DNA of 5,522 nt, taken from Clostridiales bacterium (lineage in GTDB: Bacteria > Bacillota > Clostridia > Oscillospirales > Acutalibacteraceae). Positions 1 through 4,784 of the stretch are shown piece after piece (position 1 is the stretch's first letter; every line of letters begins with the position of its first letter). The translations under genes were made by a program, and so were the position numbers. The DNA lies in contig JAJQDK010000065.1 in the NCBI GenBank assembly GCA_021202245.1, positions 15,698 through 21,219 on the forward strand, given 5' to 3'. The notes under the pieces were generated by a model, which was not told where the DNA came from, made no database searches, and worked only from the letters and a program-made list of their open reading frames with translations.

Positions 1-1
1 A

Positions 2-30
2 TTGATTTATCTGAAAGTATAGAGTATAAT
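2..30 (+). promoter_or_regulatory. Sigma-A promoter of mraZ-rsmH
   Basis: A -35 element TTGATT (2-7, 4 of 6 to TTGACA) is followed after 17 nt by a perfect -10 TATAAT (25-30). Transcription would start near position 37, giving a leader of about 84 nt before the mraZ start at 121. Element match and spacing are seen directly; activity is inferred. The start site would lie inside the putative MraZ operator, as expected for autoregulation. Confidence 0.8.
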
Positions 31-33
31 AAA

Positions 34-70
34 GTCACTGAGTGGCATTAAGTGTCATTCAGTGACGAAA
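34..70 (+). promoter_or_regulatory. Putative MraZ box: three AGTG units at 10-bp spacing
   Basis: AGTG occurs at 41, 51 and 61, exactly one helical turn apart, directly after the -10 element. The first two units agree at 8 of 10 positions. Known MraZ sites upstream of mraZ are short G-rich or AGTG-type direct repeats with 10-bp periodicity (TGGGN in E. coli, AAAGTG-type in Mollicutes), so this is the expected operator for the protein encoded just downstream. Positions 34-66 also form an imperfect palindrome. Binding at this position would block RNA polymerase, so repression is the likely outcome (inference). Confidence 0.65.
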
Positions 71-108
71 AACACGGATTTTTGAACCTGTTTTAAATGA
101 GCTTATAC

Positions 109-117
109 GGAGGTGGG
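109..117 (+). promoter_or_regulatory. Ribosome binding site that fixes the mraZ start
   Basis: GGAGGTGGG contains a perfect GGAGG core (109-113), 7 nt before ATG 121. An in-frame ATG at 97 lies upstream of this site, would read through it, and has no Shine-Dalgarno of its own. The resulting N-terminus, MFSGMSNHSIDAKGR, also matches where the MraZ family begins. Confidence 0.85.
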
Positions 118-120
118 CAA

Positions 121-540
121 ATGTTCTCGGGAATGTCAAATCATTCAATAGATGCAAAGGGCAGAATAATTTTGCCCGCAAAGTTCAGAGAAGAGCTGGG
201 CGACAGCTTTTATCTTGCCGGTGGCTTTGACAACTGCTGCATTCAGGCTATGTCGGCTCAACGGTATGATGAGATATGTTCAAAAATTCTTGAGCTGCCC
301 GCAAACCTTGCGATTGCCCTGCAGTATAAGTTCAACGCAACCGCCGTTGAGGTTACACCCAACGCTCAGGGCAGAGTTATCATTCCGCAGACTCTCAGAG
401 ATTTTGCAGAGCTCGGCGACAACGCTATTGTAATCGGAATGAACAATCGGCTTGAAATTTGGAATAAACAGAAGTTTGACGAATATATGGCTTCTCAGCA
501 GTCTAATGTGACGGAAGCTTTGTCAATGCTCAGACTGTAG
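121..540 (+). CDS. mraZ: Transcriptional regulator MraZ
   Basis: MraZ is a DNA-binding protein with two SpoVT/AbrB-type swapped-hairpin domains; family members form large rings and bind repeats upstream of their own operon. This product has 139 residues, close to the usual 140-150. The first domain carries the signature D11-A-K-G-R15 followed by ILPAKFREELG (to residue 27). The second carries N81-A-Q-G-R85 followed by IIPQTLR and the LEIW motif (111-114). The second signature has Asn where Asp is common; I regard this as a mild variant. The start at ATG 121 is chosen for its strong GGAGG site and the family N-terminus. The gene is first in the unit, sits behind a promoter with AGTG repeats that are probably its own operator, and ends 10 nt before rsmH. 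In E. coli and Mollicutes it regulates the dcw cluster; the same role here is inferred. Confidence 0.95.
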   Translation: MFSGMSNHSIDAKGRIILPAKFREELGDSFYLAGGFDNCCIQAMSAQRYDEICSKILELPANLAIALQYKFNATAVEVTPNAQGRVIIPQTLRDFAELGDNAIVIGMNNRLEIWNKQKFDEYMASQQSNVTEALSMLRL

Positions 541-550
541 GGAGGACGCT

Positions 551-1474
551 ATGGAATTTTCTCATATTCCTGTTCTGCTTAATGAAGTTGTCGAAGGTCT
601 GAACATAAGTAAAAACGGGTTTTATGTTGACGGAACCGCAGGCGGCGGCGGTCACAGCAGTGAAATTTTGAAGCATATAACGGACGGCAGGTTATTTTTG
701 ATTGACCGTGACCCCGATGCAATCTGCGCGCTTACGCAGCGCTTCAAGAAAAACGAAAACGCAATAATAATTAACGGCAATTTTGCCGATATCAAAGAGC
801 TTTTGTCAATCAGAGGCGTTGGCAGGCTCGACGGAGTACTCCTTGACATAGGCGTTTCCTCCCATCAGCTCGATACCGCTTCGAGGGGTTTTTCATTTCA
901 CGAGGAAGCTTCGCTTGATATGCGAATGAGCCAAACCGGCGCAACGGCAGCAGAACTTGTCAATACGCTCCCCCCCGAGGAGCTTAAGCATATTTTACGG
1001 ACGTACGGAGAAGAAAAATTTGCCGACTCCATTGTTTCGGGAATTGTTCGTGCCCGTGAAGAAAAGCCGATTGAAACAACGCTTGAGCTTGCCGAAATAA
1101 TCAAGGCGAATGTTCCTCAGCGCGTCAGACGGGACGGACATCCCGCAAGGAAAACCTTCCAGGCTCTGCGTATTGCTGTAAACGATGAGCTCGGCTCGCT
1201 CGAAAGAGGTCTTGACGGAGCCTTTGAGCTGCTCGGAAGCGGCGGAAGGCTTGCGGTAATAACCTTTCATTCCCTTGAGGACAGAATTGTCAAGCAAAAA
1301 ATGGCGTCGTGGTGTCAGGGCTGTACCTGCCCCAAGGATTTTCCCGTTTGCGTTTGCGGCAACAAGCCTAAGGCTAAGCTGATTACCCGAAAGCCTGTTT
1401 GTGCAAATGAAACAGAATTAAATGAAAACCCGAGGTCAAGAAGTGCAAAGTTGAGAATATGCGAAAAAATTTAA
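551..1474 (+). CDS. rsmH: 16S rRNA (cytosine1402-N4)-methyltransferase RsmH (MraW)
   Basis: RsmH uses S-adenosylmethionine to methylate N4 of C1402 in the 16S rRNA decoding centre, acting in the cytosol on the small subunit. The product is 307 residues, close to E. coli RsmH (313). Visible motifs are HIPVLLNEVV at the N-terminus, the SAM loop VDGTAGGGGHS (26-36), DRDPDA (52-57), DGVLLDIGVSSHQLD (94-108), PARKTFQALRIAVNDEL (198-214), ITFHSLEDRIVK (237-248) and the C-terminal RSRSAKLR. Before the C-terminus lies a cysteine cluster (Cys255, 258, 260, 267, 269). The ATG at 551 has GGAGG 5 nt upstream (541-545), directly after the mraZ stop, so the two genes are surely co-transcribed. A run of seven C (970-976) lies inside the gene, but the frame is intact. 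The assignment is secure from several family-specific motifs. Confidence 0.97.
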   Translation: MEFSHIPVLLNEVVEGLNISKNGFYVDGTAGGGGHSSEILKHITDGRLFLIDRDPDAICALTQRFKKNENAIIINGNFADIKELLSIRGVGRLDGVLLDIGVSSHQLDTASRGFSFHEEASLDMRMSQTGATAAELVNTLPPEELKHILRTYGEEKFADSIVSGIVRAREEKPIETTLELAEIIKANVPQRVRRDGHPARKTFQALRIAVNDELGSLERGLDGAFELLGSGGRLAVITFHSLEDRIVKQKMASWCQGCTCPKDFPVCVCGNKPKAKLITRKPVCANETELNENPRSRSAKLRICEKI

Positions 1475-1492
1475 TTTTTTTCTTCTCAGCTA

Positions 1493-1521
1493 TAGACAAA
1501 GATATAAATTTGTAGTAAAAT
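1493..1521 (+). promoter_or_regulatory. Candidate sigma-A promoter for the ftsL unit
   Basis: TAGACA (1493-1498, 5 of 6 to TTGACA) is followed after exactly 17 nt by TAAAAT (1516-1521, 5 of 6 to TATAAT). It begins 19 nt after the rsmH stop. Start of transcription would be near 1528, leaving a leader of about 230 nt before ftsL. The region is very A+T-rich, which raises the chance of fortuitous matches, but match quality and spacing together are the best in this gap. Confidence 0.55.
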
Positions 1522-1756
1522 ATAACAAAGTTGTAAAGAGTATTACAAATACAACCAATTGTGGTTTGATTCCTTGTAATAACTACATATACGGCTGAAA
1601 TTATATTTATTCCGCAGATGAAAATGATTGTGTGTATAACAATTTTGAAAAATTGTTAAAAAGTTGAAACTTTTTTATTTTAACGAAAAAATAAGAATTG
1701 TTGATAAATGTGTGTTTTATGAAAATTTTTAATAGAAAGGCATAGGTATAAAAGTA
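1522..1756 (+). other. A+T-rich, hairpin-bearing leader before ftsL
   Basis: The gap 1475-1756 has about 23% G+C (65 of 282 by hand count), far below the flanking genes, and no convincing gene. Its structure comes in two blocks. In block one, TTGTAA (1531-1536) can pair with TTACAA (1543-1548), or ATTACAA (1542-1548) can pair with TTGTAAT (1574-1580) enclosing an inner stem AACCA/TGGTT (1553-1557 with 1562-1566). In block two, two adjacent hairpins occupy 1637-1675. The ftsL start that follows has only weak Shine-Dalgarno matches (AAAGG 1736-1740, AGG 1744-1746). I do not recognise a known riboswitch or T-box. An attenuating or mRNA-stability role is possible but unproven. Confidence 0.5.
1637..1680 (+). 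terminator. Two adjacent TGAA-loop hairpins, second with a T-rich tail (weak terminator candidate)
   Basis: The first is a perfect 10-bp inverted repeat (1637-1646 with 1649-1658); as RNA it gives a 9-bp stem with loop TGAA (1646-1649). The second has stem AAAAAGT/ACTTTTT (1658-1664 with 1669-1675), again with loop TGAA (1665-1668). It runs into T-rich sequence up to 1680. The second stem has only one G-C pair, so it would be a poor intrinsic terminator in isolation. It could end mraZ-rsmH transcripts or attenuate those from the 1493 promoter. The inverted repeats are certain; their function is not. Confidence 0.35.
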
Positions 1757-2308
1757 ATGGCATATGACAGCAGAAACGAAGCCTATGATTTAAGTCTTTT
1801 TGACGAAGAGGCGGTTTCTTATGCGTCTGCTTTGCCTGATCGCAGGGAGCAGGAAATACATAAGAAACAAACTAAAAAGAAAAAAGCTGAAAGCAATAAG
1901 GTAGTAACCCTGCCTGAGGAAGAGCTGCAAAAGATAAGAAGGCGCAAGCATAATCCCTTAAAGCTTGTCGTGGGCTCTGTAGGAGGCACGCTGGTTGCGG
2001 TTATAATTGGAATTATAATAGTAGGACAAACTGAGATTACCGAGCTTAATCAGGAGATAATAAACGCAAAGAGTACATTGTCTGATTGTCAGAGCGTATA
2101 CACCCAAAACGAGCTGAAGGTTGAATCAATGCTTTCGGATTCGGAAATTGAAGCATACGCCGAAGATGTACTTGGTATGACCAAGGCTTCAAATACACAG
2201 AAGGAGTTTGTAACCCTTTCAGGCGGAGATAAAGCAGAAGTGTCTTCACAGGAAAGCGAAAACATATTTACCCAATTTATAGAGTCTGTAAAAAATCTTT
2301 GGTCATAA
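1757..2308 (+). CDS. ftsL: FtsL-like septal division protein
   Basis: The position between rsmH and a class B PBP, plus single-pass topology, identifies this as the FtsL-type divisome subunit, although FtsL proteins are poorly conserved in sequence. The 183-residue product has a charged cytoplasmic N-terminus of about 68 residues (acidic at 8-18, then basic with KKQTKKKK at 37-44 and RRRK at 61-64). One membrane helix follows at about 69-89, then a short predicted coiled coil at about 91-125. The segment IEAYAEDVLGMTKAS (131-145) resembles the Y/A-x-LGM motif of FtsL and DivIC proteins. The C-terminus (about 168-183, ending in NLWS) looks like an amphipathic helix. In the family, FtsL binds FtsB/DivIC and FtsQ/DivIB and activates the FtsW-FtsI synthase. 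It is longer than E. coli or B. subtilis FtsL (about 120 residues), mainly through the N-terminal tail. The ATG at 1757 is the only in-frame choice after the stop at 1733; its Shine-Dalgarno is weak. It has its own candidate promoter upstream and a terminator downstream. Confidence 0.8.
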   Translation: MAYDSRNEAYDLSLFDEEAVSYASALPDRREQEIHKKQTKKKKAESNKVVTLPEEELQKIRRRKHNPLKLVVGSVGGTLVAVIIGIIIVGQTEITELNQEIINAKSTLSDCQSVYTQNELKVESMLSDSEIEAYAEDVLGMTKASNTQKEFVTLSGGDKAEVSSQESENIFTQFIESVKNLWS

Positions 2309-2339
2309 CATTCATTTCAATTTAATAAGTATGTTATGA
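2303..2339 (+). repeat. Inverted repeat spanning the ftsL stop codon
   Basis: TCATAACAT (2303-2311) and ATGTTATGA (2331-2339) are perfect 9-bp arms around a 19-nt loop, and the left arm includes the ftsL TAA (2306-2308). A competing pairing also exists: 2309-2318 with 2338-2346, 9 bp with one bulged A at 2314. Both lie just before the intrinsic terminator and may shape the 3' end of the transcript. Confidence 0.5.
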
Positions 2340-2346
2340 AAGAATG

Positions 2347-2376
2347 AGAGTTAAGACTGCGTCTTGACTCTTTTTT
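2347..2376 (+). terminator. Intrinsic terminator after ftsL
   Basis: The stem GAGTTAAGAC (2348-2357) pairs with GTCTTGACTC (2361-2370) with one T-G wobble and a 3-nt loop TGC; A2347 can add a pair. Six T (2371-2376) follow immediately. This is a classical Rho-independent terminator and the strongest one in the window. It lies 38 nt after the ftsL stop and 62 nt before the PBP start, so it separates two genes that are usually co-transcribed. No strong sigma-A promoter follows; TATGAT (2392-2397) is a possible -10 without a good -35 at 16-18 nt. Confidence 0.85.
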
Positions 2377-2423
2377 CGGTATATATGCGGGTATGATATT
2401 TACGGAGTTTCAATTTTGCGGTG

Positions 2424-2430
2424 AAAGGAG
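2424..2430 (+). promoter_or_regulatory. Ribosome binding site that selects a TTG start
   Basis: AAAGGAG stands 8 nt before TTG 2439, an ideal distance. An in-frame GTG at 2421 would place this Shine-Dalgarno inside the coding region and has only GGAG (2404-2407) at 13 nt. TTG 2439 is therefore the preferred PBP start. Confidence 0.75.
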
Positions 2431-2438
2431 TTATTCGT

Positions 2439-4709
2439 TTGGGAAAAAAGTCTGATACAAATAAACCGAGAAGAAAAAGAGCCGCAAAAGGTCCCAACCA
2501 GCGGTTGAGAGTGCGTACCGCCGCTTTGATAATTTTAATTTTGGTATTCGGCTTCGGAGCCGCAATAGCAAGGCTTTCATATCTTACAATAGTGCAGGGC
2601 AGCTCGCTTCAGGAGGCTGCAGTTGACCAGCAGCTGACCGATACCACAATATCTGCCAAGCGCGGCACAATTTACGATTCAAACGGAAATGTGCTTGCCG
2701 AGAGCGCTTCTGTATGGCAGGTGGTTATGGCGCCTGCGTACTTTTCAAGCGACGAACAGCGTGAGTATGTTGCCGAGGAGCTTTCGGAAATTCTGGGACT
2801 TGATTATGACAACGTGTACGAAAAAACTCAGCAGAACAGCTATTATGTAATTGTAAAGCGTAAAATTGAGTCCGACGTTCGGGAGGAAATTCTCGAATTT
2901 ATCGAACGGCTTGAGGATAAATACGAGGGCAGCAGCAAGATAATTCAGCTGCTTGACGACTACAAGCGCTATTATCCTCAGAACGACCTCGCTTCCTGTG
3001 TAATCGGCTTTACCGGCAGCGACGAGCAGGGACTTGAGGGCATTGAATATGAGTATGACGATTATCTGTCGGGTACGCCCGGAAGAATAATTACCGCCCA
3101 AAACGCAAACCAAACGGATATGCCGTTTGAGTATGAGCAGAATGTTGACGCAGAGGACGGCAATAACCTTTATTTGACCATTGATGAAACAATACAGTCA
3201 ATCTGCGAAAAATATATGAAGCAGGGAATTGTAAATAATAATGTTCTCAACCGAGGAGTTTGTATTGCAATGGATGTAAATACCGGAGCAATACTCGCTA
3301 TGGTAACGGTGGACGGCTATGACTTAAACGACCCCTACACGCTGCCGGAGGATGAGCAGGAGGAGATTGATGCGCTCCCCGAGGACGAACAGTCCGAGGC
3401 AGAAAGCGAAGCGCTGTCTGCAATGTGGCGTAACAAGGCTATTTCAGACACCTATATGCCCGGCTCCGTATTTAAAATTTGCACGGCGTCAATGGCGCTT
3501 GAAGAGGGACTTGTGAGCAACGACTCTACCTTCTACTGCAGCGGCTCGGTTACAATCGGAGAAGATACCGTCCACTGCCATAAGCTTGCCGGACACGGAA
3601 CGCAAACCTTTGTGCAGGCTGTATCCAATTCCTGCAACCCTGCGTTTATTCAGATAGGAAGGCTGATAGGAGTTGACAAATTCTGTCAGTATTATGAGGC
3701 TTTCGGCTTCAGCGACAGAACCGGTATAGATCTCCCCGGCGAGGCTGACGATACGTTTTGGTCCGAAGGCGAGATGAAAGAGGTTGACCTTGCCGTTGCT
3801 TCCTTCGGTCAAAACTTCTCAATTACCCCGATTCAGATGATAACGGCTTGCGCCGCAGTTGCAAACGGCGGTTATGTGCTTCAGCCTTATGTGGTTTCAA
3901 AAATCACCGATGCGGACGGCAATGTAATTAAAAACGTTGAAAAAACCGTTAAACGTCAGGTTATATCCGAAGAAACCTCCGATAAAATGAATGAAATTCT
4001 TGAATATAATACCACAACTCAGGGCTCAACCGCAGGCTATGTCGCAGGCTACAGAGTGGCAGGAAAGACCGGTACATCCGAGAAGGTCGGCACCGAATCC
4101 GTGAGTGTGTTTGATGAGGACTATATCGCTTCATTCTGCGGATACGCTCCGGCGGACGATCCGCAAATAGCGATGCTTGTGTTCTTCGATACGCCGTCGG
4201 GCAGCGCTTATTACGGCTCTCAGGTTGCCGCTCCGGTATTTATTGACATTATGGAAGAGGTTCTTCCTTATCTTGAAATCAAGACGGAATATACAGACGA
4301 TGAGCTTGAATATATAGACGTTACGGCGGGCGACTACACCGGACTGTCGGTAAGCGAGGCGGAGGCTGCCGCCGAGGAGGACGGCTTTACAACCACGGTT
4401 AAGGGCGACGGCGAAACCGTCATTTCTCAGATCCCCGCAGCGTCGGCATCAATTCCGAACGGAGGAAATGTTGTTCTGTACACCGACAGCGACAGCGCGG
4501 ATGAAACCGTTGAGGTACCGAGCTTTGTAGGATATTCTGTTTCCGAGGTGAACTCAATAGCAAGCTCCTACGGATTGAACGTAAGCTTTTCGGGCGCCGC
4601 CAGCTCAGGCGTTATAAGCACGGAGCAGGATATTGAGGCAGGAACCTCGGTAAGCCCCGGAACCGTGATTACCGTCACATTCTCGTCCTCGTCTACTGTC
4701 AACGATTAG
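2439..4709 (+). CDS. spoVD: Class B penicillin-binding protein (FtsI/SpoVD type) with two PASTA domains
   Basis: This is a membrane-anchored DD-transpeptidase that cross-links septal peptidoglycan outside the membrane. From TTG 2439 the product has 756 residues. It has a basic N-terminus and a membrane anchor at about 27-48. The pedestal domain follows, with RGTIYDSNGNVLA at 75-87. The transpeptidase domain runs from about 245 to 610. Its motifs are S343-V-F-K346 (nucleophile Ser343), S398-C-N400, SFGQ (455-458) and K543-T-G-T. Two PASTA domains follow at about 625-684 and 689-751. An acidic insertion (about 302-325) precedes the active serine. Cys380 and Cys399 are 19 residues apart, the same spacing as the redox pair Cys332/Cys351 of B. 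subtilis SpoVD. That favours SpoVD-type, but two PASTA domains resemble vegetative PBP2B, and only one PBP is present here. It may serve vegetative division, so the symbol is tentative. An internal terminator upstream suggests separate expression from ftsL. Confidence 0.93.
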   Translation: MGKKSDTNKPRRKRAAKGPNQRLRVRTAALIILILVFGFGAAIARLSYLTIVQGSSLQEAAVDQQLTDTTISAKRGTIYDSNGNVLAESASVWQVVMAPAYFSSDEQREYVAEELSEILGLDYDNVYEKTQQNSYYVIVKRKIESDVREEILEFIERLEDKYEGSSKIIQLLDDYKRYYPQNDLASCVIGFTGSDEQGLEGIEYEYDDYLSGTPGRIITAQNANQTDMPFEYEQNVDAEDGNNLYLTIDETIQSICEKYMKQGIVNNNVLNRGVCIAMDVNTGAILAMVTVDGYDLNDPYTLPEDEQEEIDALPEDEQSEAESEALSAMWRNKAISDTYMPGSVFKICTASMALEEGLVSNDSTFYCSGSVTIGEDTVHCHKLAGHGTQTFVQAVSNSCNPAFIQIGRLIGVDKFCQYYEAFGFSDRTGIDLPGEADDTFWSEGEMKEVDLAVASFGQNFSITPIQMITACAAVANGGYVLQPYVVSKITDADGNVIKNVEKTVKRQVISEETSDKMNEILEYNTTTQGSTAGYVAGYRVAGKTGTSEKVGTESVSVFDEDYIASFCGYAPADDPQIAMLVFFDTPSGSAYYGSQVAAPVFIDIMEEVLPYLEIKTEYTDDELEYIDVTAGDYTGLSVSEAEAAAEEDGFTTTVKGDGETVISQIPAASASIPNGGNVVLYTDSDSADETVEVPSFVGYSVSEVNSIASSYGLNVSFSGAASSGVISTEQDIEAGTSVSPGTVITVTFSSSSTVND
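3342..3392 (+). repeat. Internal LPEDEQ repeat in the acidic insertion of the PBP
   Basis: LPEDEQ occurs twice, 11 residues apart (PBP residues 302-307 and 313-318), in a Glu/Asp-rich insertion just before the segment leading to the active serine. The two DNA copies differ at four positions, all synonymous, so the duplication is old or the repeat is under protein-level selection. Confidence 0.6.
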
Positions 4710-4714
4710 TTGCA

Positions 4715-4750
4715 GAGCAGTAAAAATCGGTGAGAGTACAGTAAAAAATC
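4715..4750 (+). repeat. Short direct repeat between the PBP gene and mraY
   Basis: CAGTAAAAATC (4718-4728) recurs as CAGTAAAAAATC (4739-4750), starting 21 bp later and differing by one extra A. Each copy is preceded by GAG. It lies directly after the PBP stop. It may be a simple local duplication or a pair of binding sites two helical turns apart; I see no basis for choosing. Confidence 0.45.
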
Positions 4751-4752
4751 AA

Positions 4753-4766
4753 ACGAAATCTTTCGT
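4753..4766 (+). promoter_or_regulatory. Small hairpin just upstream of the mraY ribosome binding site
   Basis: ACGAAA (4753-4758) and TTTCGT (4761-4766) are perfect inverted arms, giving about a 5-bp stem with a 4-nt loop. The hairpin ends 4 nt before the mraY Shine-Dalgarno AAAGGA (4770-4775). There is no T-tract, so it is not a terminator. An effect on mraY translation or on processing of the PBP-mraY transcript is only a possibility. Confidence 0.35.
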
Positions 4767-4784
4767 CTGAAAGGAACGATAATT

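Noticed and set aside
97..120. Upstream in-frame ATG extending mraZ by eight residues
   Set aside because: It would read through the strong GGAGG at 109-113, has no ribosome binding site, and adds residues absent from the family N-terminus.
970..976. Run of seven C in rsmH as a phase-variation tract
   Set aside because: It is short, the frame is intact with normal motifs on both sides, and switching a housekeeping methyltransferase is implausible.
652..1297. Antisense open frames across rsmH, and similar ones across ftsL and the PBP gene
   Set aside because: They overlap strongly conserved genes on the + strand, show no recognisable domains and are shadows of coding periodicity.
1463..1482. 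Inverted A/T tract across the rsmH stop as a terminator
   Set aside because: The stem is almost only A-T pairs with one G-C pair at its base, and the downstream sequence is not T-rich, so it would not terminate well.
1618..1659. 13-codon open frame in the ftsL leader (starting MKMIVC, stop TAA at 1657)
   Set aside because: It ends neatly at the junction of the two hairpins, which is suggestive of a leader peptide, but no Shine-Dalgarno precedes it and its composition is what A+T-rich DNA gives by chance.
1701..1733. Second promoter close to ftsL (TTGATA at 1701-1706 with TTTAAT at 1728-1733)
   Set aside because: The spacer is 21 nt, too long for sigma-A; no better -10 lies at 16-18 nt.
2364..2397. 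TTGACT (2364-2369) with TATGAT (2392-2397) as the PBP promoter
   Set aside because: Spacing is 22 nt, and the -35 lies within the terminator stem, which explains the sequence better.
2421..2438. GTG start for the PBP gene
   Set aside because: The excellent AAAGGAG (2424-2430) would lie inside the gene; TTG 2439 sits at the right distance from it. The GTG is not fully excluded.
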